NCBI GenBank assembly: GCA_945952045.1
Contig: CAMFHE010000004.1
Location: 124,001 to 188,000 of the forward strand
Origin: an uncultured Rhizobium sp.
GTDB lineage: Bacteria > Pseudomonadota > Alphaproteobacteria > Rhizobiales > Rhizobiaceae
Length of the DNA: 64,000 nucleotides
Direction of reading: 5' to 3'
Part shown: positions 31,291 to 39,261 of the stretch, one piece after another
How the letters are laid out: each line of letters opens with the position of its first letter
How positions within the stretch are numbered: the first letter of the stretch is position 1
The notes under the pieces: generated by a model
What the model saw: only the letters and a program-made list of their open reading frames with translations
Database searches by the model: none
Told to the model about the DNA's origin: nothing
Made by a program: the position numbers and the translations under genes

Positions 31291-32040
31291 TCAGATGACG
31301 GTATAGCCGCCGTCGACCAGCATGTTTTCGCCATTGACCATCGCGGCGCCTTCGCCGGAGAGGAAGCAGGCGGCGGCCGCGATTTCCCAGGGCTGGGCAA
31401 AGCGGCGGGTGGGGATGGCGGCGCGGGCGCGCTCGCCCTTTTCGCCGGCCCAGCCGACCAGCGCCAGATCGGTCTCGACCACGGTCGGCGAGATCGCATT
31501 GACGGTGACGCCGCGCGGGGCCCATTCCAGCGCCATGCATTTGGTCATGCCGAGAAGTCCGGCCTTGGAGGCGCAATAGGCGACATGGCCTTCGATGCCG
31601 ATGACCGCCGCCTGCGATGCGATATTGACGATGCGGCCGTAACCACGCTCGAGCATGCCGGGCGCAACGGCGCGGGCGACGAGGAAAGCGCCCTTGAGAT
31701 TGACGTCCATATGCCGGTCCCAGATCTCGGCCGACAGGCTTTCGGCGGGGGCGAGAACGCCGATGCCGGCATTGTTGATCAGCACATCGATGCGCCCCAG
31801 TGCGCTTTCGGCGCTGCGCACCGTCTCGATAATTCCAGCCTCGTCGCAGACATCCATGACATAGGCGCGGTGGCGCGAACCCAGATTTTCGGCGGTGGCC
31901 TGAACGGCGTCGCTGCGGTCGGTCAGGATAACAGTCGCACCCCGCGCGGCAAAGGCTTCCGCCATCGCCTGGCCGATCCCGCCGGCCGCGCCTGTCACCA
32001 TGACCACCCGGCCTTCGAATTCGCTTTCATTGATTTTCAT
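31291..32040 (-). CDS. SDR-family oxidoreductase (polyol/sugar dehydrogenase type)
   Basis: A 249-residue classical short-chain dehydrogenase. The Rossmann motif TGAAGGIG is at residues about 16-23, NNAG at about 89-92, the catalytic serine in NIASQAA and the YCASK triad at about 151-155. Overall sequence, including the GolD-like ALEWAPRGVTVNAISP and VDGGYTVI tail, suggests a polyol or galactitol-type dehydrogenase. The start follows GGGAGCGAG. It begins the operon with rpiR, the hypothetical gene, and probably the downstream isomerase genes. Confidence 0.87.
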   Translation of the reverse strand: MKINESEFEGRVVMVTGAAGGIGQAMAEAFAARGATVILTDRSDAVQATAENLGSRHRAYVMDVCDEAGIIETVRSAESALGRIDVLINNAGIGVLAPAESLSAEIWDRHMDVNLKGAFLVARAVAPGMLERGYGRIVNIASQAAVIGIEGHVAYCASKAGLLGMTKCMALEWAPRGVTVNAISPTVVETDLALVGWAGEKGERARAAIPTRRFAQPWEIAAAACFLSGEGAAMVNGENMLVDGGYTVI

Positions 32041-32141
32041 GCTGCTCGCTCCCGGTCCTGACGGCGCTTGCCTCCCGCGCCGCCAGCGATTTGTAGTCTT
32101 GCAACCGGGATTCGGTCAAACCTTTCCGTGTGCCGGGTCGC

Positions 32142-32816
32142 TCAGGCGCGGAAATCTTCGAGCCGCCGTTTCTGCTGGCCATCGGCATCGAAATTGGCCG
32201 GATCGAGCCAGGCTCTGAAAGCGGCGGAAAGGCCCGGCCATTCGCCATCGATCATCGAATACCAGGCGGTATCGCGATTGGCGCCCTTGACGATCAGATG
32301 CTGGCGGAAAATGCCCTCGAAGCTGAAACCGAAACGCTCGGCGGAACGCTTCGATGGCGTATTGTTGTTGTTGCATTTCCATTCAAACCGGCGATAGCCA
32401 AGCTCGCGGAAAATATGATCGGCAAACAGGAACAGCGCTTCGGTCGCCGCCGGGCGGCGCGAGATCAGCGGCCCCCAGTAGATGTTGCCGATTTCGGCGA
32501 CGCCGTTTGCGGCATCGATGCGCATGAAGGTCTGGCGGCCGGCGACCTTGCCGGTCTGCTTGTCGATGACGGCGAAGAACATCGGATCGGGGCTGGCGGC
32601 GGCATTGTCGAGCCAGGGCTGGAAATCGGCGCGGCTTTGCGGCGGCGTATCCGGCAGCCAGGTGAAACGGCCGTCGATATCGGAAACGCTGGAGGCCTCG
32701 TAAAGTCCGTCGCCATGGGCCGCCGGATAGAGCGGCTCCAGCCGCACATAGCGACCCTCGAAGATCTTTCGCTCGGGCCTTGGCCGCGGCGTCCAGTTGC
32801 TCAAATCGACCGTCAT
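32142..32816 (-). CDS. GNAT acetyltransferase (RimJ/RimL type)
   Basis: A 224-residue GCN5-related N-acetyltransferase of the RimJ/RimL group. The acetyl-CoA pyrophosphate loop is represented by ISRRPAATEALFLFADHIF, preceded by the IGNIYWG strand and followed by YRRFEWKCNNNNTPSKRSAE. The length (about 220) fits this subgroup, whose members acetylate protein N-termini, antibiotics or small metabolites. It lies at the head of the minus-strand sugar cluster, 101 bp before the SDR gene. No specific substrate can be read. Confidence 0.85.
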   Translation of the reverse strand: MTVDLSNWTPRPRPERKIFEGRYVRLEPLYPAAHGDGLYEASSVSDIDGRFTWLPDTPPQSRADFQPWLDNAAASPDPMFFAVIDKQTGKVAGRQTFMRIDAANGVAEIGNIYWGPLISRRPAATEALFLFADHIFRELGYRRFEWKCNNNNTPSKRSAERFGFSFEGIFRQHLIVKGANRDTAWYSMIDGEWPGLSAAFRAWLDPANFDADGQQKRRLEDFRA

Positions 32817-32939
32817 TTCATCCGTCCTTTCGCGTCAGGCAATGCGCCCTTGAATTCATCACGGTTTTTGGCTCCGCGCCAGCCATCTTGCCAAGAACCA
32901 ATCCAACCGTTTGCCGCCGAACCACTTTTCGGGCCGGCC

Positions 32940-34226
32940 TCAGGAGGGGAGGGGGCTTGTCGCCGCGCCGACCACGCCACGCGCCCGGGCGGCGGCCATG
33001 ACCATGGGGCCGACGGAGAACTGGCCGCGCGCCGCGCGCCGGGTCAGATCCCGCAGATAGCCGCCCGGCGACTGGATATGCCCGGCGCGTTCCAACATGC
33101 AGGCCAGCGTAATCGCCGCATTTTCCGGACCCATCACCGCGCAGGCTTCCTCATAGGCCGAGGGACTGACGCCGAGCATGGAACGCACGACGATCGCCGC
33201 CGCCATCAGCTCGCGCCAGTTTTCCACATCGCCGCCCGGTCCATAGGCGCGGATATCCGGGCAGGCCTTGGTGACCGCCGAGAGCGGCATCGTCTTGCGG
33301 GCTTCGGGATTTTCAGGTCGCGCCGCCACTGCCGACTTGATTTCCAGTGTCGGAGCGTCCGGCGTGTCGATCGGTTCATGATCGGGCTTTGCGGTCTGCG
33401 CCCTGCCTGTTGTCAGAGCAGGTTCAAAATCATAGCTGGATTCAGTGGTTGAATTCTGTATGTGATCGCGGATTTCGCTATCATTGGCAGCGGTTTTTTT
33501 GTTTTTAAGACCGGAATTCAGCATGTTGAGCGCGCGTGCATGCAGATCCGCCAGCCGGTCGGCGACTTTCTGCAATTCGTCGATGGTTTTCTTGCGCTTG
33601 AGATCGAAAAGTTCCGTGACAAGCTCGGCCTCGATCGCCAGCCAGTCGCCTTTTGCCCCCTCCTCTATCGCCGCCGCCACCAGCTTGCGCACATCGCGGC
33701 GCAGAATGGTGATGCGTTCGCGCAGGAGCTGGAGATGCCGGCGTTCGGCAGCGGCTTCCTGTGCCAGCATGGCGAACTCTTCCGCGCGGACGAGCAGCGG
33801 CGCCAGGCTGAAGCCATAGGCATCGCGGATCTCGCCCTGGCCGTCCTTGCGGGCATAACGCTTGCCATTGGGGCTGTCGCGACGCGAAACGATGCCGCTA
33901 TCGACGAGAATACCGAGATTTTCACGCAACGTCGTGCCGGCAATGCCATTGGCGCGCACCGAAAGCTGGGCGTTGGACGGGAAGACGATGAGATTGTCGC
34001 CTTCCTCCAGATCCGTTTCCGGGAAGAAGGAGAGCAACGCGTTCAACACCGCAAGCGCGCGGTCGCGCAGGCCCAGTTTGACGCGGGCGTCGCAGAGATC
34101 GCGAAACACCTTCCATTTGTCGACGCGCTTGCCGGTGGGGATCTCCGCTTCCGCGAGCTGTCCCGTCACCATGGCAAGCGTCATCGGCCGCCGCCCGAAA
34201 GGCGTCGTCACATAATGCCGTTCCAT
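32940..34226 (-). CDS. repC: RepC, plasmid replication initiator
   Basis: A 428-residue RepC protein. The N-terminus ERHYVTTPFGRRPMTLAM matches the TTPFGRR signature of RepC; a winged-helix DNA-binding domain follows (LRENLGILVDSGIVSRRDS), and the C-terminal part (FSVGPMVMAAARARG) is the usual poorly conserved domain. In repABC replicons RepC is the initiator and the origin lies within its own gene. The start at 34226 follows GAGGGAA; the longer reading to 34244 is unlikely. It is separated from repB by the 250-bp antisense-RNA gap. Confidence 0.95.
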   Translation of the reverse strand: MERHYVTTPFGRRPMTLAMVTGQLAEAEIPTGKRVDKWKVFRDLCDARVKLGLRDRALAVLNALLSFFPETDLEEGDNLIVFPSNAQLSVRANGIAGTTLRENLGILVDSGIVSRRDSPNGKRYARKDGQGEIRDAYGFSLAPLLVRAEEFAMLAQEAAAERRHLQLLRERITILRRDVRKLVAAAIEEGAKGDWLAIEAELVTELFDLKRKKTIDELQKVADRLADLHARALNMLNSGLKNKKTAANDSEIRDHIQNSTTESSYDFEPALTTGRAQTAKPDHEPIDTPDAPTLEIKSAVAARPENPEARKTMPLSAVTKACPDIRAYGPGGDVENWRELMAAAIVVRSMLGVSPSAYEEACAVMGPENAAITLACMLERAGHIQSPGGYLRDLTRRAARGQFSVGPMVMAAARARGVVGAATSPLPS

Positions 34227-34285
34227 GTCGTTTCCCTCATGCAAAAGGGCATACGAAAGGGCTCACCGAGCCGGCGGTCTCATGA

Positions 34286-34314
34286 TTGACAGGAGAATCG
34301 GGAAGCGCTATTGC
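34286..34314 (+). promoter_or_regulatory. Promoter of the antisense RNA
   Basis: TTGACA at 34286-34291 and TATTGC at 34309-34314 with a 17-bp spacer, on the strand opposite to repABC, in the place where repABC replicons encode their counter-transcribed RNA. Confidence 0.55.
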
Positions 34315-34320
34315 TGTCTC

Positions 34321-34375
34321 TGCTAGAAGATACAAAGGCTCTCGGGTGGTTCGCCGCTTGGGGGCCTTTCTTTTT
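34321..34375 (+). ncRNA. repABC counter-transcribed RNA (ctRNA)
   Basis: A short transcript of about 55 nt is predicted from the promoter at 34286 to an intrinsic terminator (34334-34375: AAAGGC paired with GCCTTT, then CTTTTT). It lies antisense to the repB-repC intergenic leader. In repABC replicons this antisense RNA limits RepC synthesis and sets incompatibility. Position, orientation, size and terminator all agree; the exact 5' end is an estimate. Confidence 0.75.
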
Positions 34376-34420
34376 GCCGCTGATGTCATCCTTTCCGGTC
34401 TGGTTGTTTCACTGTCGAAA

Positions 34421-34438
34421 CCTTGTCAGCTGACAAGG
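34421..34438. repeat. parS-like palindrome 3 (repB-repC gap)
   Basis: The perfect 18-bp palindrome CCTTGTCAGCTGACAAGG, identical in core to those at 26597 and 26792, lies between repB and the ctRNA gene, a common position for RepB binding sites. Confidence 0.8.
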
Positions 34439-34476
34439 CGCCTATTCGGTATGCGCGCAGCGGTTTTCCCGCTACA

Positions 34477-35481
34477 TTATTGTTTTTGCTGCATGAATTC
34501 CTTGATCAAGTCGGCCATCCGCTCCTGCAGGAAGGCGGAGAAGCGGGCGCCGTCGCGGCTCTTGGTCTGCAGGCGCCATTCTTTTTCGTTTGCCGTCACC
34601 AGCCCCAATGTCGCGCCATCGGGCGAGCGCAGCACCTGAACCGGGGTCTGCGGCTTTGGCGCGGGCGTCTTCAGCGCCGCAAGCGCCAGCTGGAAGCGGG
34701 CATCGGAGGAGGTGGGCGTTTCGCCGGCGGAAAATGCCGCCGTCACCTCGGCCTCGCTGCCCTCCTGCTCGCCATAGAGCCTTGCGAAATCCACCCAGCG
34801 CGGCCGGCCGATTTTTGGCGCGCGGCCGATGGTTTCGATGAGGTCGAGCGGCAAAGCGCGGTAGACTGAGCGCATGCGGGCAAGCTCGGGATCGTCGACG
34901 GCAAGCGCGGCCTTGATGTCGCGCGGCTTGATGCCGGCATCGTCCATGCGCCGCGCAAACAGCGCCCGCTCGATCCAGCTCAGATCCTGCCGTGCGGCGT
35001 TTTCCAACCCTTGCGAGACGACGAGATCGCGGTCGGACATATCCACGACCACGGCCTTGACCGGAATGCCGAGCTCACGCGCGGCGCGCAGGCGGCGATG
35101 GCCGTAGATCGCCTGATAGCGGCCGGGCATGGCCGGATGCGGCCGCACCTGGATCGGCACCTTCTGGCCCTCTTCGGCGATCATCCGCTTGAAGACGGCA
35201 TAATCCGCCTCGCCGTCATCCGGCAGGCGGTCAGGGAAGGGCGAGGGATCGATCAGCGCGGGATCGAGGGCGCTGGCGCCGCCGGCCCCGGATTCCACCA
35301 TCGCCTTCAGCCGGTCGCGTTCGTCGCGCAATTCGCCGATCGAGCGTTGAGCCGCGCCGATCACGCCGGCCCCGACACGGGGCAGGGGGGCGGAGAGCGG
35401 CGGCTCCTGCGATTTCATCTCGGGTGCAGGTGTCGCCAGCAGGCCGAAATTGGCGATGATCGATTTCTTCGACTTGTTCAT
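34477..35481 (-). CDS. repB: RepB, plasmid partition (ParB-family) protein
   Basis: A 334-residue ParB-family protein that should bind the parS palindromes and work with RepA in segregation. The ParB nuclease-like domain has QVRPHPAMPGRYQAIYGHRR (residues about 110-131), and the DNA-binding region follows (LSWIERALFARRMDDAGIK). The start codon overlaps the repA stop as ATGA, so the two proteins are translated together. Confidence 0.95.
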   Translation of the reverse strand: MNKSKKSIIANFGLLATPAPEMKSQEPPLSAPLPRVGAGVIGAAQRSIGELRDERDRLKAMVESGAGGASALDPALIDPSPFPDRLPDDGEADYAVFKRMIAEEGQKVPIQVRPHPAMPGRYQAIYGHRRLRAARELGIPVKAVVVDMSDRDLVVSQGLENAARQDLSWIERALFARRMDDAGIKPRDIKAALAVDDPELARMRSVYRALPLDLIETIGRAPKIGRPRWVDFARLYGEQEGSEAEVTAAFSAGETPTSSDARFQLALAALKTPAPKPQTPVQVLRSPDGATLGLVTANEKEWRLQTKSRDGARFSAFLQERMADLIKEFMQQKQ

Positions 35482-36701
35482 CAGCGCCCCCAGCTCGTGC
35501 GCACGAGATCGAGGATCGCCTCGTTGACGCCGTCCATCGCCTCGCGGGCGCGGCGATGCGTGTCGCGGCCGACCTGCCCCATCTCAAGCTCGTACAGGCT
35601 GCGCTTGGCAAGCCCCGCCGCCTCCACCGCCGTCGATTCCACCGCCGTCGGCAAGAGAACGTCATCGGCAAAGAGATGCCGCAGCATGGCGACGATCTGC
35701 GATTGCGGCTGATCGTTGGGATTGTGGCGGGTGACGAGGTAACGGAAGAAATCCTGCTCCAGCACCGCGCCATTCTCGTTCAGCACCTGGATGAGGTCGC
35801 CCATCATCAACAGGAACTGGCTCATCGAGGCGATATCGAGCATCGCCGGATGCACGGTGACGATCATGCCGGTCGCGGCATAGATGGCCCCGAGCGTCAG
35901 GAAGCCGAGCGAGGGCGGCGTGTCGAGGATCACCACGTCGTAATCGGCCTCGACTTCCGCCAGCACCAGCCGCAGCCGTTCGAAGAAGATGCCGCCGGTG
36001 GAGGAGCGTCCCTGCGCCAGCATGCGCGGCGTATCATGCTCGTATTCCATCACCTCGAGATTGCCGGGGATGAGATCGATGCCTTCGAAATAGGTCTTGC
36101 GGATGATATCGCGGATCGGACGGCGGTTTTCGTCGTAACGCAGCGCCGCATAGATGGTCTCGTTGGAGCCGACATCGACCTCCGGCTGCGCGCCGAACAT
36201 CGCCGACAGCGAGGCCTGCGGATCGAGATCGATGGCGAGAACCCGGTAGCCGTGCAGCGCCAGATAATGGGCGAGATGCACGCTGGTCGTCGTCTTGGCG
36301 CTGCCGCCCTTGAAGTTGGAAATCGCCAGCACCTGCAGATGCTCGCCCGGCCGGCGATGCGGCAGGAAGCGCAGCGCCTCGGAGGGCTTTTGCGCGGCGA
36401 ACAGCTGGCGCAACTCGTTGATCTGCGGCAGGGTATAGGCGCGGTGATTGTTTTCGAGCCGGCTCGGCACCGGGCCGCGGCCCTCGTTGGACAGCAGTTT
36501 CAGGGTGGAATCGGGGATCGAGGTCAGCTTCGAGACCTCGTTGGTCAGGAAATAGCGCAGGCCCTTTTCGGCGCGCGGCGGATACATGCGCGCGCGCAAC
36601 TGCTGCAGCTGGTTGGACAGCATGCCCGCATGGCGCACGATCTTTTCGGCAGCGTCTTCCCGCGCCGCCACGACCGGCTTATGATTCGACCTTGTCGTCA
36701 T
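35481..36701 (-). CDS. repA: RepA, plasmid partition ATPase (ParA family)
   Basis: A 406-residue ParA-type ATPase. The deviant Walker A is SNFKGGSAKTTT (residues about 122-133), Walker A' is LAIDLDPQASLSAMFG and Walker B is VVILDTPPSLGF. The N-terminal 110 residues carry a winged-helix DNA-binding region that lets RepA repress its own promoter. The start at 36701 follows GAGGGAT; a longer reading to 37220 enters the upstream control region. It begins the repABC operon and is coupled to repB by ATGA. Confidence 0.95.
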   Translation of the reverse strand: MTTRSNHKPVVAAREDAAEKIVRHAGMLSNQLQQLRARMYPPRAEKGLRYFLTNEVSKLTSIPDSTLKLLSNEGRGPVPSRLENNHRAYTLPQINELRQLFAAQKPSEALRFLPHRRPGEHLQVLAISNFKGGSAKTTTSVHLAHYLALHGYRVLAIDLDPQASLSAMFGAQPEVDVGSNETIYAALRYDENRRPIRDIIRKTYFEGIDLIPGNLEVMEYEHDTPRMLAQGRSSTGGIFFERLRLVLAEVEADYDVVILDTPPSLGFLTLGAIYAATGMIVTVHPAMLDIASMSQFLLMMGDLIQVLNENGAVLEQDFFRYLVTRHNPNDQPQSQIVAMLRHLFADDVLLPTAVESTAVEAAGLAKRSLYELEMGQVGRDTHRRAREAMDGVNEAILDLVRTSWGR

Positions 36702-36711
36702 GAATCCCTCT

Positions 36712-36723
36712 TGTCGGCCGACA
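36712..36723. promoter_or_regulatory. Palindrome 10 bp upstream of repA
   Basis: The perfect palindrome TGTCGGCCGACA lies immediately before the repA ribosome-binding site. RepA proteins repress their own operon through such palindromes, so it is a candidate operator. Confidence 0.45.
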
Positions 36724-36990
36724 CGCGTTTTATCGACCCTAACCCGACAACTTAGGCCACGATTCTCGATTCGCGTAAAGTGCCGGGCCTTTTTGCCGCC
36801 ACAAAGGGGTGCGCGGGCATGGGGATAAACAGGACAATACCCAATCGAAACAGACACTTCCATCCCCTTTTCCACAGGCGGCGCCGCCGGACCAATCTGG
36901 CCGGCCTGGCGCTGTCGGAGCATAGAGGGCGCTGGCGGGGAGAGAATCGGCGGGGATGATTGGGAGCAATTATGGAGGCAGGACCGCGCC

Positions 36991-37026
36991 ATTTTTCCCT
37001 TCTCCCCCGAGGAGAGAAGGGTTTTT
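36991..37026. repeat. Dispersed CCCTCCCC-type palindrome, copy 5
   Basis: CCCTTCTC (36997-37004) pairs with GAGAAGGG (37014-37021), with T-runs on both sides (TTTTT before and after). On the plus strand it looks like a terminator. Confidence 0.5.
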
Positions 37027-37131
37027 GGGGCAACGGATTTCGTCAACAGCCAACGGCATTGCGGAAGCCTTAGGAAGCAATGCAGCCGAACATCGTCATC
37101 CAAACACCGCGCGCAAATTCGTCCCCGCCCG

Positions 37132-38823
37132 TCAAAGCTCCGGCGTGCGCGGCGGGGGCACGCGATAGCGGCCGGTCGCTTCGAAGGCGGTGGCGTAGGA
37201 TAGCAGCGCGTTGTCGTCATAGGCGCGGCCGGCGAAGGTGAGGCCGGCGGGCATGCCGATATCGGCCATCACGCCCATCGGCACGGTGACGGTGGGGATG
37301 CCGAAATGGCGGATGGCGAGGTTGCCGTTGGCGACCCAGGTGCCGTTGCGCCAGGCGAGATCGGCCGACGCCGGATTGACGTCCGCATCGGCCGGGCCGA
37401 TATCGGCGACGGCGGGGAAGATGACCGCATCGAGGCCGAGACCATCCATCCACGCCTCGAAATCGCGCTTGCGGCTTTCCTCCAGCCCGCGAAAACCGGC
37501 TTCCATATGCGGAATATCGCGGAAGGAGCGGCCGGGATGGGCGGCGACATTGGCCGGATAAAGCGGCAGATGATCCTCGAACCCGTCATAGCGATCCGGC
37601 AGCGCGCCTTCGGGTGCGGGAAAGATCGCCGCGCCATCGACATCGGCAAGCCGCGACAGGTTCGGATCGCCATTGGCGGCGAGGAAATCGTCCCAGGACC
37701 AGGCGCAGAGATCAATGATCTCATGATGCAGATAGTCCGGGCTGACAAGCCCGCGCGTCAAAATCGTCGGGGCGCCGGGGCGGTCGCCTTCGTAATTGGA
37801 AACGACGGGGAAATCGGTGACCACGATCTCGGCTCCTGCCGCTTCCAGGGCGGCACGCGCGGCGTCCATCAGAGCGAGCATCGAGGCGCGCGTCTCGATC
37901 GTCTTGCCGGTCGCGCCGCCGATGCCGGGTTTTTCTCCCGTGCCGGCCAGCGGATCGGCATTGATATACATGGCCGGCAGGCCGAAGCGCTTGCCCTTCA
38001 CGGAAGCCGACGCCGCCAGCGCCGGATAGGAGGCGGGGCGGATCGCGGAGGATTTGGGAATGCTGACCCATGTCTGGCTGCGCCAGAGATCGCCGCGCGT
38101 TTCCGGATCGTCGGCGACGATGATGTCGAGCAGCTCCAGCATATCGGCCATGCCGCGCGTATGCGGCACGACCACATCCATGGTCGGCACCAGCGGCCAG
38201 TTGCCGCGCACGGAAATGACGCCGCGGCTCGGCGTATAGGCGCAAAGCCCGTTATTGGCGGCGGGCGCGCGGCCGCTCGACCAGGTTTCCTCGCCGAGAC
38301 CGAAGGCGGCGAAGCTGGCGGCGGTCGCCGTGCCCGAACCGTTCGACGAGCCGGAGCCGAAGGCGGCCGTCAGGTAATCGCCATTATAGGGGGATTCGGC
38401 GCGGCCATAGACGCCGCGCTGCATGCCGCCATTGGCCATGGGCGGCATGTTGGTGAGCCCGATCAGCACCGCGCCGGCGGCCCGCAGCCGCTGGATGGCG
38501 AAGGCATCCTCGCTGGCGACGAGATCGGCAAAGGCAGGCGAGCCGGAGGCGACGGTCAGCCCGCGCGCCTTGTAGCTGTCCTTGGCGGTATAGGGAATGC
38601 CGTCGAGCGGCCCCAGCACCTTGCCCTCCGCCCGGCGGCGGTCGGCGGCGCGCGCCTCCTCGATGGCATCGGGGTTGAAGACGACGACGGCATTCAACCG
38701 GATGCCGGTCTGATCGTAATGGGTGATTCGCGCGAGATAGCCGTTGACAAGCGCCTCGGACGTCACGCGCCCCCGTTCCAGCGCGTCGCGCAGCTCGGCA
38801 ATCGACGTTTCCACCAGTTTCAT
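37132..38823 (-). CDS. Amidase signature-family hydrolase
   Basis: A 563-residue amidase. The catalytic lysine is in GIPYTAKDSYK and the serine-rich core is GSGSSNGSGTATAASFAAF followed by EETWSSGRAPA, which supply the Ser-cisSer-Lys triad of the family. The length exceeds that of GatA (about 480) and fits the indoleacetamide/acylamidase type. The TWSSGRAPA form departs from the usual TGGSIR, so substrate preference may be unusual. The start follows GGAGGGG. No linked nitrile or amide pathway genes are present. Confidence 0.85.
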   Translation of the reverse strand: MKLVETSIAELRDALERGRVTSEALVNGYLARITHYDQTGIRLNAVVVFNPDAIEEARAADRRRAEGKVLGPLDGIPYTAKDSYKARGLTVASGSPAFADLVASEDAFAIQRLRAAGAVLIGLTNMPPMANGGMQRGVYGRAESPYNGDYLTAAFGSGSSNGSGTATAASFAAFGLGEETWSSGRAPAANNGLCAYTPSRGVISVRGNWPLVPTMDVVVPHTRGMADMLELLDIIVADDPETRGDLWRSQTWVSIPKSSAIRPASYPALAASASVKGKRFGLPAMYINADPLAGTGEKPGIGGATGKTIETRASMLALMDAARAALEAAGAEIVVTDFPVVSNYEGDRPGAPTILTRGLVSPDYLHHEIIDLCAWSWDDFLAANGDPNLSRLADVDGAAIFPAPEGALPDRYDGFEDHLPLYPANVAAHPGRSFRDIPHMEAGFRGLEESRKRDFEAWMDGLGLDAVIFPAVADIGPADADVNPASADLAWRNGTWVANGNLAIRHFGIPTVTVPMGVMADIGMPAGLTFAGRAYDDNALLSYATAFEATGRYRVPPPRTPEL

Positions 38824-39261
38824 CGAGACGGTCCCCTCCGGTTCTTTGCAACAAGTTCTAGCCGCAAAATGCGCGGGCGGAGAAGGGGAAAGGTCGAAAA
38901 TGCCGCTGTTTTATCGCCTGTCGCCAGCCGAAAATCGTAAAACGGATGCGCGCGAAAACGCGCCCGTTAAAATTATCGGGTGATTTCTTGGGTATGGCAA
39001 AAACACAAACGTGTAGTGCGCCCTCTTTACCGATCCGGCATCCACGCCCATACTGGAATAGCGCGAAAGGATGATGACGGTTACGGCGAAAGCCCCTCCG
39101 GTTCGAACGGCGCGAGGACAGCGAAAATGCTGCGCCCGGACGGACAGGATACAGGCCTTCTTCCGTAAAAATGCCAAGGAACAATTTATAGCTCAGCTTC
39201 GTTGAAGAAACAGTGGCCGCAAGGAAACACGTCTGTCTTCCGGCGTCCGCGGGAGAGTTCC
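38824..39261. other. Intergenic region before prkA
   Basis: 438 bases without a supported gene. The right end holds the EcfG-type promoter at 39178 that should drive prkA-yeaH-spoVR; the left end holds the amidase promoter region, whose hexamers are unclear. Confidence 0.6.
39178..39203 (+). promoter_or_regulatory. EcfG (general stress) promoter of the prkA operon
   Basis: GGAAC (39178-39182) and CGTT (39200-39203) with a 17-bp spacer match the alphaproteobacterial EcfG/RpoE2 consensus exactly. The start codon of prkA follows 59 bp later. No sigma-70 hexamers compete at this place. Confidence 0.75.

Larger units (their letters stand above)
36702..37131. other. repABC upstream control region
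   Basis: 430 bases without a gene between repA and the amidase. Seen here: the 12-bp palindrome at 36712, a DnaA-box-like TTTTCCACA at 36868-36876, and a repeat-family hairpin at 36991. The repA promoter should lie in the left half, but its hexamers are not clear. Confidence 0.6.
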
